Of a stretch of DNA of 64,000 bases, positions 1 to 10,972 are shown one piece after another (the first letter of the stretch is position 1; each line of letters opens with the position of its first letter). The stretch spans positions 1 to 64,000 of the forward strand of contig JAXHNF010000016.1 in assembly GCA_034520745.1 (NCBI GenBank), written 5' to 3'. This stretch comes from Alkalibacterium sp034520745 (GTDB lineage Bacteria; Bacillota; Bacilli; Lactobacillales; Carnobacteriaceae_A). A program made the position numbers and the translations under genes. The notes below the pieces were generated by a model. The model saw nothing but the letters and a program-made list of their open reading frames with translations, ran no database searches and was not told the DNA's origin.

Positions 1-26
1 AAATAAAAGAAGAGCAGGACGAATAA
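1..26 (+). CDS. rbfA: RbfA C-terminal tail (partial)
   Basis: The last seven codons (IKEEQDE) and a TAA precede a terminator hairpin and truB. In Firmicutes rbfA, the 30S-maturation factor, normally sits immediately before truB-ribF, so this acidic tail is probably its end. The assignment rests on gene order only; the fragment itself is too short to identify. Confidence 0.35.
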
Positions 27-62
27 GTCTATAAGTAAGATTTGAAGTCGTTTTTCTTAGAT

Positions 63-113
63 AAGAAAAGGGGAGAATCTTTGTTTAGTGAACATTGATT
101 CTCTTTTCTTTTG
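63..113 (+). terminator. Intrinsic terminator before truB
   Basis: Arms at 63-79 and 97-110 pair (AAGAAAAG.GAGAATC with GATTCTC.TTTCTT) around a 17-base loop and run into T-rich sequence. It separates the rbfA end from truB. Confidence 0.6.
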
Positions 114-150
114 TTCTAAATCAAAAAAGACAAAATAAAGGGGGGATACG

Positions 151-1076
151 ATGGAAGGGTTATTACCTATATGGAAAGAACGAGGAATGACAAGCCATGA
201 CTGTGTCTTCAAACTGAGAAAAATACTTAAAACGAAGAAAATCGGCCATTCCGGTACACTGGATCCGGATGTCGGACGGTGTACTGCCCGTGGCGATCGG
301 AAAAGCAACGAAGGTCATCGAGTACATGATGGACTCAAGAAAAGTGTATACCGGTGAGATCACCTTCGGCTATTCAACCACTACAGAAGACCGCTCAGGT
401 GAGATCGTGGAAAGAAAACCGGCAGACCAGAACATCGATGAAGAAGTCATCGACCGGACAATGGCTGAATTCAGCGGCCTGATCACCCAAACACCTCCGA
501 TGTATTCGGCGGTAAAAGTAAAGGGCCGGCGGTTGTACGAATATGCCAGAGAGGGCAAAGTCATTGACCGTCCATCAAGAGAAGCCATGATCTATTCCTT
601 TGACCGGACATCAGCGGTAAAAAGAGATCCGGAAGAACAGACACTCTCCTTCACGTTTAAAGTCGTCTGCGGCAAAGGCACATATGTCAGGACACTGGCA
701 GTCGATGTCGGAAGGAAACTCGATACTCCGTCTCACATGTCTGACCTGACAAGAGAGGCCAGCAGTGGCTTTGACCGCTCGGAAGCCCTCGACTTTAACT
801 CGGGATTCAGGAACTGGTCGACAAAGAAGACATCCGTTCCTGCATTTTTCCTCTTGAACGGGCACTGACTCAGATGCCTCGGTATGATCTGTCATCAGAA
901 GAATACCGGCAAGTGAAAAACGGAAGTGTTCTGGACCGCAGGACCTACATGAAAGCTGACGAAGAGGAAGTCGTTTTATTTTACAAGGATATGGCCGCGG
1001 CAATATACAAGGTCCATCCGACAAAAACAGAGTACATTAAACCTGCAAAAGTTTTGCGAATGAATTGGTGGTGTAG
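151..1076 (+). CDS. truB: tRNA pseudouridine-55 synthase TruB (frame broken by indels)
   Basis: TruB isomerises U55 to pseudouridine in the T-loop of tRNAs. The start ATG follows a strong AAAGGGGGG site. The catalytic block GTLDPDVDGVLPV is recovered when one extra G near 275 is removed, with Asp of LDPD as the nucleophile; YKGTYVR-like KGTYVR lies further down. Two more homopolymer indels, near 800 (G run) and 1055 (T run), restore the C-terminal PUA-like part, which ends ANELVV and TAG. The total length of about 308 residues is normal for the family. The stop lies two bases before the ribF ATG, so truB-ribF are co-transcribed. Confidence 0.9.
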
Positions 1077-1078
1077 AG

Positions 1079-2033
1079 ATGGATATAAGAAGGATCCATC
1101 ATCCATATAAGAAAGAAGAAATCGTTGCAGAAGATATCGTTCTGGTTCTGGGTTTTTTTGACGGTGTCCACCGGGGACATCAGGCGGTCGTCAAGCAGGG
1201 AGTCGAGGTGGCGAGAGAAAGAGGGCTGAAATGTGCCGTTATGACATTCAACCGCCATCCGGCTTTTGTTTACCGCAGTTTCGATCCGGATAAACACACT
1301 TATCTGACACCTTTGGACCGAAAAGAACAGATCTTCCGGGATCTCGGTGTAGATATTTTGTATGAAGTCGACTTCACGGCTAAATTCGGCAGACTGTCTC
1401 CTCAGGAATTTGTCGATCAGTACATCGTGGACTGGCATGCCCGAGTGGTGGTAGCCGGCTTTGACTACACATACGGCAAAGCCGCTCAGGCTAATATGAA
1501 TACCCTGTATAAATATGCCAGAGACCGGTTTGACATCATCAAAGTGGATAAAAAGTGGATGAAGAAGATAAAATCAGTTCCACCCGAATTCGAAGGTATA
1601 TCAGCGAAGGCAAGATCGATCAGGCGAATGAACTGCTCGGGTACATTTATGAGACCAGCGGCTTCGTCATACACGGGGATGCCAGGGCAGAGATCTCGGT
1701 TATCCGACAGCGAACATCTATCCGCATCCCTATGTCATGGTTCCCAAGCGCGGAGTTTACGCCGTCAAACTTTGGGTCAACGATGAATGGCTTGACGGAA
1801 TGGCGTCGATCGGATACAACCCGACATTCGGTCACCGGCCAAGCTATTCCATCGAAGTCCATATCTTCGATTTCAGTGAGGATATTTACGGTGAAGATGT
1901 CAAAGTGAAATGGGTCGATTATCCTGAGAGATGAAATAAAATTCAATTCTGTGGAAGAATTGATTGAAAGACTGGATCAGGACGAACTGGATGCTAAAGA
2001 AAGTTTGGCAAAGGTCAAAATAAATCAGATATA
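1079..2033 (+). CDS. ribF: Bifunctional riboflavin kinase / FAD synthetase RibF (frame broken by indels)
   Basis: RibF phosphorylates riboflavin to FMN and adenylates it to FAD. The N-terminal adenylyltransferase domain shows GFFDGVHRGHQ (nucleotide binding) and ISSTRIR; the C-terminal flavokinase domain shows GYPTANIYP and GVYAV, followed by IGYNPTFG. The frame must be repaired near 1545 (A run), 1684 (G run) and 1931 (an extra C). After the last repair the protein continues to TAA at 2031-2033, about 317 residues, usual for RibF. It follows truB directly. Confidence 0.9.
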
Positions 2034-2037
2034 AATG

Positions 2038-2066
2038 TTGACAGCAATGTTTAGATTTGTTAAATT
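2038..2066 (+). promoter_or_regulatory. Vegetative promoter of the hrcA-dnaK operon
   Basis: TTGACA at 2038-2043 is separated by 17 bases from TAAATT at 2061-2066. It lies directly upstream of the CIRCE operator, so HrcA would block the start of transcription. Confidence 0.8.
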
Positions 2067-2075
2067 ATAGTTGTG

Positions 2076-2102
2076 TTAGCACTCGAAACCTTCGAGTGCT
2101 AA
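2076..2102 (+). promoter_or_regulatory. CIRCE operator (HrcA binding site)
   Basis: A perfect inverted repeat, TTAGCACTC, nine bases, GAGTGCTAA, matches the CIRCE consensus exactly. It sits about ten bases after the -10 box and some 95 bases before hrcA. HrcA binding here represses the whole chaperone operon until heat stress titrates GroE. Confidence 0.97.
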
Positions 2103-2197
2103 TTTAATGAAAGCTCACAGATACTGAAGTATACAGACAGTTGGTGTGCTTTTGCCTAGTCTCTAATGATGCATGATGCATCAGGGAGTGATAACAC

Positions 2198-3226
2198 ATG
2201 TTAACAAAGAGACAATTAGTTATTCTAGATGCGCTCATTCGACTGTATACATCGACAGGTCAGCCGATCGGTTCAAAGACCATCCTGATCGAAACGGGTA
2301 TGGAAGCAAGTTCGGCAACGATCAGAAATGAACTGAGCCAGCTTGAGAAATTCGGATTCATTCAAAAAACGCATTCTTCCTCGGGAAGGGTGCCTTCGCT
2401 GAAAGGGTACCGGTTTTATATCGACCATCTCGTCCAGCCTCAGGAAGTAACGCAGGATAAGCTGAAAACGATTAGTGATGTCCTGGGTAATCACGTGAAG
2501 CAGATGGATGATATCATGCATCAGTCTGCTCAGTTATTATCCGATCTGACTCACTATACAGCCATCGTGCTGGGGCCGAAAGCAGAGACGAGCCGTCTGA
2601 CAGGTTTCAGGCTGCTGGCTCTGAATGACAATCATGTCATGGCCATAATCCAGACCGATAAAGGCACGATCGAAAACAAGGTTTTTCGTATGCCTAAAAC
2701 GATCGATGAATCAGATCTGGTCAAAGTGACCAATATTTTCAATCATCATCTAGTCGGTCATACCTTGACGGACGTTGCAGTGAAGCTGCACCGGGACATT
2801 CCGTTTCTCATTAGAAAATATGCGTCCAATGCGACGGAAATGTTCTTGTCCATTGAATCAGCATTCAAGGAATCCACTGAGTCAAGACATCATATTTCCG
2901 GCAAGTTGAACATACTGGATTTTTCTGAGAATATCGACACGCAGAAACTGAAATCACTGTATACGATGCTGGACAGCACCAGTGATCTGTATGCGCTGGT
3001 CGATCAAATCAATGATGATCTGGTCGTCCGGATCGGCGACGAAATCAATCATGACTTATTGAAGGAATTCAGTCTGGTGACCACCACCTACAATGTGACC
3101 AACTACGGCAAAGGGATCATCGCGATCCTTGGCCCGACGAGTATGGCTTATGATGAAACGTTTGGTGTACTGGATGTATTCAGAAAGCAGTTGACACATA
3201 CGCTGCTGGAGTATTATTTAGAATAA
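2198..3226 (+). CDS. hrcA: Heat-inducible transcription repressor HrcA
   Basis: An intact 342-residue frame. The N-terminal winged-helix domain (about 1-75) has the typical TKRQLVILDALIRLY start, QPIGSKT, SATIRNEL and SSGRVPS, where the recognition helix lies. A GAF-like middle domain and a C-terminal part ending FGVLDVFRKQLT follow, as in other HrcA proteins. It is the first gene behind the CIRCE operator, giving autoregulation, and a GGAG site precedes the ATG. HrcA needs GroEL for folding, which provides the heat sensing; groESL is not in this window. Confidence 0.97.
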   Translation: MLTKRQLVILDALIRLYTSTGQPIGSKTILIETGMEASSATIRNELSQLEKFGFIQKTHSSSGRVPSLKGYRFYIDHLVQPQEVTQDKLKTISDVLGNHVKQMDDIMHQSAQLLSDLTHYTAIVLGPKAETSRLTGFRLLALNDNHVMAIIQTDKGTIENKVFRMPKTIDESDLVKVTNIFNHHLVGHTLTDVAVKLHRDIPFLIRKYASNATEMFLSIESAFKESTESRHHISGKLNILDFSENIDTQKLKSLYTMLDSTSDLYALVDQINDDLVVRIGDEINHDLLKEFSLVTTTYNVTNYGKGIIAILGPTSMAYDETFGVLDVFRKQLTHTLLEYYLE

Positions 3227-3246
3227 TCAGGAAATGAGGAATAACC

Positions 3247-3809
3247 TTGAAAGAAAAAGAAAATCAGCGCAAGCAAGAAGAAAAAGCGGAGGCTGAAACA
3301 ACCGTGAGTACTGAAGAGGAAGTTGAAGCAAACGACTCATCAGAAGAAACGGATCAGACTGAGCTTGAAAAAGTCTACAAGGAACTGGATGAAACGACTG
3401 ACCGTTACTTGAGACTTCAGGCGGAACTGGCCAATATACGTAAGCGAAATCAGCGCGAACGTCAGGATCTCCTGAAATACAGTTCACAGTCACTCGCACA
3501 GAAACTTGTTCCTGTGCTGGACAATCTGGAGCGTGCTCTGACGATCGAAGCGGATACTGAAGCGGGGCAAAGCCTGAAAAAGGAATCGAAATGGTTTACA
3601 ACAGTTTCCTTCAGGCCTTTAAAGACGAAGGTATCGAAGTGATCGATCCCCTTCGGTGAGCCATTCGATCCTAACTTATCACGAAGCCTATACACAGGTT
3701 CCGGCTAATGAAGGTCAGGAAAGCAATGAAGTGGGTCAGGTTTTTGAAAAAGGATACAAACTGCATGACCGCGTCCTTGCGCGCTGCAAAAGTATCTGTA
3801 ACACTATAA
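3247..3809 (+). CDS. grpE: Nucleotide exchange factor GrpE (frame broken by indels)
   Basis: GrpE releases ADP from DnaK. The start appears to be TTG behind an AGGAATAA spacer. The first 40 residues are acidic and unstructured, then a long coiled coil contains DRYLRLQAELANIRKRNQRE and VPVLDNLERAL, both typical of GrpE. Indels near 3585, 3650, 3680 and 3778 scramble the C-terminal beta domain; once repaired it reads EGIEVIDPLGEPFDPN and ends at TAA 3807-3809. Length about 187 residues, normal for Firmicutes. Located between hrcA and dnaK. Confidence 0.92.
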
Positions 3810-3836
3810 AATAAAATTGTAAAGGTGAGATAAATC

Positions 3837-5679
3837 ATGGGAAAAATTATTGGTATTGACTTAGGAACAACAAACTCAGCTGTTGCCGTATTAGAAGGCG
3901 GAGAAGCAAAAATCATTCCTAACAAAGAAGGAAACCGAACAACACCATCTGTTGTATCCTTCAAGAATGGTGAAGTGCAGGTCGGAGAAGTAGCTAAACG
4001 TCAAGCTATTACTAACCCGCATACAGTAAGCTCGATCAAACGTCACATGGGTGAAGATTATGAAGTGGAAGCAGAAGGCAAAAAGTATTCACCACAACAA
4101 ATTTCTGCATTCATTTTACAGCACATCAAAGACTACGCTGAAGATTATCTGGGAGAGCCGGTAACCAATGCTGTCATCACAGTCCCAGCATATTTCAATG
4201 ACTCACAGCGTCAGGCAACCAAAGACGCGGGCAAGATCGCCGGTCTTGAAGTTGACCGTATCGTCAATGAGCCGACTGCCGCATCATTGGCTTATGGTTT
4301 AGACAAAGTAGATAAAGACGAAAAAATCCTGGTCTTCGACTTAGGTGGCGGTACATTTGACGTATCGATCCTTGAATTAGGCGACGGTGTCTTTGAAGTT
4401 ATGGCTACTGCCGGTGACAACCACCTTGGCGGGGACGACTTCGACGAGAAAATCATTGATTACCTGGTTGCAGAATTCAAAAAAGAGAACGGTGTCGACT
4501 TATCTAAAGATAAAATGGCCGTTCAGCGTCTAAAAGATGCAGCTGAAAAAGCGAAAAAAGACTTGTCAGGTGTTTCTCAGACACAAATCAGCCTGCCGTT
4601 CATCAGTGCCGGAGATTCTGGTCCATTGCACTTGGAGATCACATTAACACGTGCCAAGTTTGATGAAATCACTGACAGCCTGGTTGAACGTACGAAACAA
4701 CCTGTTCGTCAGGCATTAAAAGATGCCGGCTTATCACAATCAGATATTGACGAAGTTATTTTGGTTGGTGGCTCTACACGTATTCCGGCAGTTGTTGAGA
4801 CTGTTAAAAAAGAAACAGGCAAAGAACCTAACCGTTCAGTGAACCCAGATGAAGTTGTCGCTATGGGTGCTGCCATTCAAGGTGGCGTTATCTCAGGAGA
4901 CGTTAAAGATATCGTCTTGCTTGACGTTACTCCATTATCATTAGGTATTGAAACAATGGGCGGCGTATTCACTAAATTGATCGACCGTAATACAACGATC
5001 CCGACAAGTAAATCACAAGTCTTCTCTACAGCTGCAGACAATCAGCCAGCTGTAGATGTACACGTCCTGCAAGGTGAACGTCCAATGGCGAAAGACAACA
5101 AAACATTGGGACGCTTCCAATTAACGGATATTCCACCAGCACCACGTGGCGTACCTCAAATCGAAGTATCCTTTGATATCGACAAAAACGGTATTGTCAA
5201 TGTTTCTGCGAAAGACTTGGGTACAGGTAAAGAACAAAAAATCACGATTAAATCATCTTCAGGTCTATCTGATGAAGACATCGAACGCATGGTTAAAGAA
5301 GCAGAAGAAAATGCTGAAGCCGACAAACAGCGTAAAGAAGAAGTTGAACTGCGTAATGAAGCGGATCAACTTAGTCTTCCAGATCGACAAAACCTTGAAA
5401 GATTTAGAAGGTAAAGTAGACGAAGCAGACGTCAAGAAAGCCGAAGACGCACGTGATGAACTGAAAGCGGCTCTGGAGAACGATGACACTGAAGAAATCA
5501 AAGCAAAACGCGATGCATTGAGCGAAATCGTTCAGGAAATGTCAGTTAAATTATATGAACAAGCTGCCCAGCAGCAGCAAGCTGAAGGAGCAGAAGCCGG
5601 TCAGTCAGCTGAGGGCGATTCTTCAGAAGATGTCGTAGACGCAGATTTTGAAGAAGTAGACGACGAAGAAAAAGAATAA
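3837..5679 (+). CDS. dnaK: Chaperone protein DnaK (Hsp70, one frameshift)
   Basis: The ATPase domain begins KIIGIDLGTTNSAVAVLEGG and contains VPAYFNDSQRQATKDAG, VFDLGGGTFDVSIL and LVGGSTRIP. The substrate-binding domain holds LLDVTPLSLGIETMGG and the lid. A single extra base near 5375 moves the last 100 residues into another frame; the repaired tail is rich in Q, G, D and E and ends EEVDDEEKE. Total near 613 residues, standard for Gram-positive DnaK. It works with GrpE and DnaJ encoded on either side. It uses noticeably more TTA and CCA-type codons than its neighbours, typical of a highly expressed gene. Confidence 0.98.
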
Positions 5680-5749
5680 ATGTTTAGCAGAACAAGCCAG
5701 GCTTGACTCGCTGAATAGCAAATAAGTATTGCGCAGATATCGAAAAGGA

Positions 5750-5794
5750 GAAAGCACTTATTCCGACGTTCCAACAAGTGCTTTCTTTCTTTTT
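5750..5794 (+). terminator. Terminator between dnaK and dnaJ
   Basis: Arms GAAAGCACTT (5750-5759) and AAGTGCTTTC (5776-5785) pair perfectly, with a 16-base loop and a TTTCTTTTT tract. It probably attenuates dnaJ relative to dnaK. Confidence 0.85.
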
Positions 5795-5867
5795 GGTATC
5801 CTTCTGCGCGGTCCTGTCAGCGTCCGATAAGCATTTAACTGAATGACTACAATGATGGAGGAATACT

Positions 5868-7027
5868 ATGGCTCAGAAAGAAGATTTCTATGATCAGCTT
5901 GGTGTATCGAGAGATGCTTCTCAAGAAGAAATAAAAAAAGCTTACCGTAAGCTTTCAAAAAAATATCATCCGGATATCAACAAAGAATCGAATGCAGAAG
6001 ATAAGTTCAAAAAAATATCTGAAGCATATGAAGTGTTAAGTGATGAACAGAAACGTGCCGCATACGACCAGTATGGTCATGCATCCACTGATCCGAACTT
6101 CGGAGGCGGCGGCTTCGGAGGCGGATTTGGAGGTTCTGGAGCCGGCTTCGGAGGCGGTGGCGGTTTCGAAGATATCTTCGACCAGTTCTTCGGCGGCGGC
6201 GGAAGACGTCGGAACCCGAATGCCCCACGTCAGGGTGAGGACCTGCAGTACGTGATGGACCTTGAATTCGAAGAGGCGATATTCGGTAAAGAAACGACGA
6301 TCCGCTACAACCGTGAAGAAGAGTGCGGCAACTGTAACGGCAGCGGTGCAAAACCGGGACAAGCCCGCAGACCTGTTCGACCTGTCACGGTGCCGGATCG
6401 GTCAACGCGGAAAGGAATACGCCTTTTGGCCGTGTTATGACGCAGCAAGTGTGTCCGACATGTAACGGGACCGGGAAAGAGATCAAGGAAGAATGTCCGG
6501 TCTGTCACGGAGAAGGCCATACCAAACAGCAGAATTCAGTCAAAGTCACGGTACCTGCCGGTGTCGAGGATGGCAATCAGATGCGTCTTCAGAATCAGGG
6601 CGATGCCGGTGCAAACGGCGGACCATACGGCGATCTCTATGTGATCTTCAGGGTGAAAGCGTCCAAAACATTCGAACGCAGAGGATCTGAAATCTATTAT
6701 GAGCTTCCAATCAATATGGTGCAGGCGACTTTGGGAGACGAACTCGAAGTACCCACAGTACACGGGAAGGTCAAGTTCAAGATCCCAGCCGGCACGCAGC
6801 CGGGAACGACTTTCCGCTTGAGAGGGAAAGGTGCACCACGCCTCCGAGGGACCGGTAACGGAGACCAGCATATCAAAGTCAAAGTGGTCGTACCGGACAA
6901 ACTGACAGAAGATCAGGCAGAACACTTGAGAAAATTCGCTGAAGCCAGTGACTACGATAATGTAGTGGAGCAGGGTGACAGTTCGTTTTTTTCAAAAGTA
7001 AAAGACGCCTTTAAAGATAAAAAGTAA
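5868..7027 (+). CDS. dnaJ: Co-chaperone DnaJ (one frameshift)
   Basis: Residues 1-70 form the J domain with the HPD motif (YHPDINKE), followed by a Gly/Phe-rich linker (about 78-115). The zinc-binding region has four CxxCxGxG repeats: CGNCNGSG, CSTCHGAG, CPTCNGTG and CPVCHGEG; the second is seen only after restoring one A lost near 6358. The C-terminal substrate domain ends FFSKVKDAFKDKK. About 386 residues, normal. DnaJ stimulates DnaK ATP hydrolysis and delivers substrates. GGAGG precedes the ATG. Confidence 0.97.
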
Positions 7028-7032
7028 AACGG

Positions 7033-7079
7033 AAGAAGGGAACAGTCTCATCACACAAAATGAGCCTTCCCTTCTTTTT
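7033..7079 (+). terminator. Terminator after dnaJ
   Basis: AAGAAGGGAA at 7033-7042 pairs with TTCCCTTCTT at 7067-7076, with an inner CTCAT/ATGAG stem, then TTTTT. It ends the heat-shock operon. Confidence 0.88.
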
Positions 7080-7080
7080 G

Positions 7081-7355
7081 TCTGTTTTCTGGCCTCCGCG
7101 TCCTTCTGTCTGCTCTCACGAGTCAGATATATATTCAGCTGTTTATACTTGAAATTGTTGAATTCCTGTTCTTTCGGTCGTTTGATCTTCAGTTAAGGGC
7201 TGTAAGTACCGAACTGGCTCTTTTTCGGTACTTAGCACGTACCCTGAACTGTTCAAAGTGTCGAAGTCACTGTACCTTCGGTCGTTAGTCTGAGCATAAG
7301 TTTACCCTAATTACCGAACAGAGCCCTCTTCGACTCTTTCCACCACATCAGCTGA
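7081..7355 (+). repeat. Gene-free interval with degenerate repeats, left of the IS element
   Basis: No credible ORF. An 11-bp perfect hairpin lies at 7203-7234 (TAAGTACCGAA / TTCGGTACTTA). Units such as TTCGGTCGTTTGATC and CTAATTACCGAACA recur in diverged form on the other side of the IS element at 8800-8915. Confidence 0.5.
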
Positions 7356-8785
7356 AGTTGTGTCTGTATAATTGTGTAAAATAGAAAAAGGTCATATCAA
7401 CCGTTGGTACAATGTAGTTACCACACAACATTGAGAAAGGAAATTTGATATGACCCAATTCAATCTTAATATAAATTTTGAGGAATTAACAGACAGTATT
7501 TTAAAAAGTGACATGAACAGTCAGATGAAATCATTGGCTGTGCTGGTTATGAATGCCTATATGGAAACTGAGAGAGATGAATATATTGAAGCGCAGAAGT
7601 ATGAACGAAGCATTAGTCGTAAAGATTATCGTAACGGCTATTATACTCGCGCCTATACGCATCTCCGTCGGGCGACTTGGAGCTCGAAGTCCCTCGGACT
7701 CGTTCCGGTGAGTTTTCTACAGAGCTATTCGAGCGATATCAGCGTATGGATCAGGCGCTTGTTCTAAGCATGATCGAAGCGGTAGTCAATGGCGTTTCAA
7801 CGAGGAAAGTTACGAAAATCGTTGAACAGCTTTGTGGAGAAAAGGTCTCAAAGTCTTTTGTCTCTTCGATGATGAAACGACTGGATCCAGAAATACAGGC
7901 ATTTAAGAACCGTAGTCTTACAGTACATACCTACGCGTATGTCTACGTTGACGCCATGTACATTAAAGTTAGAGAAAATCATAGAATTGTCAGTAAAGCT
8001 GTCTATATTGCGATAGGGATTAATGAAAATAAACGGAAAGAGATTATTGGATTCAAGGTGGCTGAGGCCGAGTCGAAGGAAAGTTGGACGGCCTTCTTCC
8101 AAGGATTGAGAGAACGTGGCTTAAAAACACCTACAATGATTATTTCCGATGCCCATGAAGGCTTGAAAAGTAGTATTAAGAAAGTATTTGTAGGCACGGC
8201 TTGGCAACGATGTACCGTTCATTTCTTACGTAATATCCTTGAAGTGTTTCCAAAGAAAGGTACAGAAGAAGCACGCTACTTGCTTAAAAAATTTTCCGTG
8301 CCAATACATTCCAAGAAGCCAAAGAAAGTAAAGAAGCCTTTGAGGCCTTCGTTGAAGGCGATCCCAAATACGAAAAGGCATTAAAAAAGCTAGATGACCG
8401 TTTCTTTGACAGTATTCAATATGTGATCGAGCCCTAGATTATGCATTCTTCTTTAAGAACGACCAATGCAGTAAAGCGGTTAAATCGAGAAATTAGACGC
8501 CGAGAAAAAGCCATATCGATATTCCCTAATAACGATTCAGCTGAGCGTTTAATAGGTGCTGTTTTGCTGGATATCCATGAAAAATGGGTGGATAGTCACG
8601 CCCCATTTTTAAGAGAGCAAGCTAATCCCATTGATGAAATGAACAAGTAAAAAAAGGCACTCGTTACCAAGTTAGAAATCGCTCTTTGATTTCTAACTTT
8701 GAATGAGTCAAGCAGGCTCTGCCTGCCAGTATTTATATAAAAAAGTAACTACTGTACAATTTTACACAGAATAAAGGACTTGACC
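7356..8785 (+). mobile_element. IS256-family insertion sequence, inactive
   Basis: About 1.43 kb. The left end (GTCTGTATAATTGTGTAAAA) closely resembles the terminal repeat of IS256, and the right end, read on the minus strand, has GTCCTTTATTCTGTGTAAAA. The flanks carry TCAGCTGA (7348-7355) and TCAGCTAA (8786-8793), a likely 8-bp target duplication with one change. It lies between dnaJ and lepA and interrupts no gene. Exact ends are estimated from the repeats and could be off by a few bases. Confidence 0.8.
7450..8650 (+). pseudogene. IS256-family transposase, disrupted
   Basis: The reconstructed protein (about 398 residues) begins MTQFNLNINFEELTD and contains the DDE nuclease parts YVYVDAMYIKVRE (first Asp), MIISDAHEGLKSS (second Asp) and RTTNAVKRLNREIRRRE. 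In this family the last block normally reads TTN..E.LN; here the Glu is Lys, which should abolish catalysis. Besides two indels (near 7662 and 8298), an in-frame TAG stands at 8435-8437 inside the conserved stretch before RTTN. The indels may be sequencing errors, but the stop and the Glu-to-Lys change are substitutions and suggest real decay. Confidence 0.9.
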
Positions 8786-9054
8786 TCAGCTAATCCAAAC
8801 TGTCAAACTAGTCCCGAACTTCGGTACGTTCGATCATGAAGGGTAGCCGTAACTGTTGAAGATAGTGTATTTCGACACTTACGTCGATTCTATTACTTTC
8901 TAATTACCGAACAATCTGTATACTGTATGTTTTTATATTAGCATCCTAAAAACACCTTCTATAGCTCGAAGGGCGTGAGTTACAGAAGGTATATAAATAT
9001 TGTCGATTATTCCTTACCAACGTTACTTGACGAAGAACCGTCTTTTGAAAGACG
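8786..9054 (+). repeat. Gene-free interval with degenerate repeats, right of the IS element
   Basis: No supported gene. It contains diverged counterparts of the left flank: TTCGGTACGTTCGATCATG, and an exact CTAATTACCGAACA at 8899-8912. A short stem (ACCTTCT near 8951 and AGAAGGT near 8984) follows. Confidence 0.45.
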
Positions 9055-9083
9055 TTGTACTCTGGTCTAATCGTTGGTATAAT
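9055..9083 (+). promoter_or_regulatory. Promoter of lepA
   Basis: TTGTAC (9055-9060), a 17-base spacer and a perfect TATAAT (9078-9083), 38 bases before the lepA ATG. Confidence 0.75.
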
Positions 9084-9120
9084 AGTAAGGAATGTTTTAG
9101 AGGAATGAGGAAACAGAGAA

Positions 9121-10959
9121 ATGGATAAAAAACAAGCAAGAGCACGACAGAAACAGATCAGAAACTTCTCGATCATTGCCCATATCGACCACGGGAAATC
9201 AACCCTTGCCGACCGCATTTTGCAGCTGACGCATACCGTTGCCGACAGAGAGATGCAGGAGCAGTTGCTTGGATTCCATGGATTTGGAACGCGAACGCGG
9301 CATCACGATCAAACTGAATACAGTGGAAGTCATTTATAAAGCGAAAAACGGTGAAACCTATATCCTGCACCTGATCGACACGCCTGGTCATGTGGACTTC
9401 ACCTATGAAGTATCGACGAAGTCTGGCAGCCTGTGAAGGTGCCGTACTGGTTGTCGATGCTGCACAAGGCGTCGAAGCTCAGACGCTGGCCAATGTCTAT
9501 CTGGCTTTGGAAAACGACCTTGAAATTTTACCTGTCATCAATAAGATCGATCTGCCTGCCGCAGATCCGGAACGTGTACGCACCGAAGTCGAAGATGTCA
9601 TCGGACTGGATGCCAGCGAAGCGATCCTGATCAAGTGCTGAAAACAGGTATTGGTATCGAAGGAGATACTGGAACAGATCGTCGAGAAAGTATCCGGCAC
9701 CTGAAGGGGACATCGACAATCCGCTGAAGGCACTGATTTTTGATTCGGCCTATGATGCCTACAGAGGGGTCGTACTAAGTATCCGCGTGATGGATGGCGT
9801 GCTTAAAAAAGGCGATACCATTCAACTGATGAGTAACGGGAAGAAATTTGAAGTGACGGAAGTCGGCGTCTTTTCGCCGAAGCCGATCGCACGTGATTAC
9901 CTGATGGTTGGTGATGTCGGTTATGTCACAGCGAACATTAAAACGGTCCGTGATACTCGTGTCGGGGATACGGTAACGTTAGCGAACAACCCGACAGAAA
10001 AAGCACTGCCGGGTTACCGTCACATGACTCCGATGGTCTTTTGCGGGATGTATCCGACTGATTCTTCCAAGATACGAAGATCTGAGAGAAGCGCTCGAAC
10101 GCCTACAGCTTAAATGACGCAGCACTTCAGTACGAAGCGGAGACCTCACAGGCCTTAGGCTTCGGTTTCCGTTGCGGCTTTTTGGGCATGCTCCATATGG
10201 ATGTCGTGCAGGAACGTCTTGGAGCGTGAATTCAATCTTGACCTGATCACAACGGCACCGTCCGTGATTTATAGAATCAATAAGACGGATGGGGAGTCCA
10301 GAATGGTTTCCAACCCGTCAGAAATGCCTGAACCTCAAGAAATAGAGTCCATTGAAGAGCCATATGTCAAAGCAACGATCACTGTTCCAAATGATTATGT
10401 CGGTGCAGTCATGGAAATATCCCAGCGCAAACGCGGCGAATTCCTGACGATGGAATACCTTGACGATGTCAGGGTGAATGTGGTCTATAATATCCCGCTT
10501 TCAGAAATCGTCTACGACTTTCTTCGACCGCCTGAAATCGAGCACGAAAAGGTTATGCTTCACTGGACTACAAAGAAGCCGGCTACCGTACGTAAGCAAT
10601 CTGGTGAAAATGGATATCCTGATTCACGGTGAAACAGTGGATGCACTGAGCTTCATCGTGCACAAAGAGTTTTCTATATGATCGCGGACGCTGGAGTTGT
10701 TGAACAGCTGAAAAAAACGATCCCAAGACAGCAGTTTGAGATCCCGATCCAGGCAACCATCGGTCAGAGCATCGTTGCCCGTTCAACCGTTAAAGCTTAC
10801 CGTAAAGATGTAACAGCTAAACTTTACGGCGGGGACGTGACCCGTCGCCAGAAACTACTGAAGAAACAAAAAGCAGGGAAGAAACGCATGAAGAATGTGG
10901 GTAACGTCGAAATCCCGCAGGAAGCCTTCATGGCCGTCTTGAACCTGGACGAAGAATAA
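9121..10959 (+). CDS. lepA: Elongation factor 4 (LepA), frame broken by many indels
   Basis: LepA is a translational GTPase that acts on ribosomes under ionic stress. The G domain has AHIDHGKSTLADRIL (P loop), DTPGHVDFTYEV and NKIDLPAADPERV; the GFRCGFLGMLHMDVVQERLE block and the LepA-specific C-terminal domain (YRKDVTAKLYGGDVTRRQKL, ending AFMAVLNLDEE) follow. About nine indels (near 9268, 9415, 9632, 9660, 9690, 10062, 10113, 10222 and 10590) must be repaired; the result is about 609 residues, the usual length. As the protein sequence is otherwise perfectly conserved, the indels look technical. It has its own promoter and terminator. Confidence 0.96.
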
Positions 10960-10972
10960 ACAGAAATACTAT

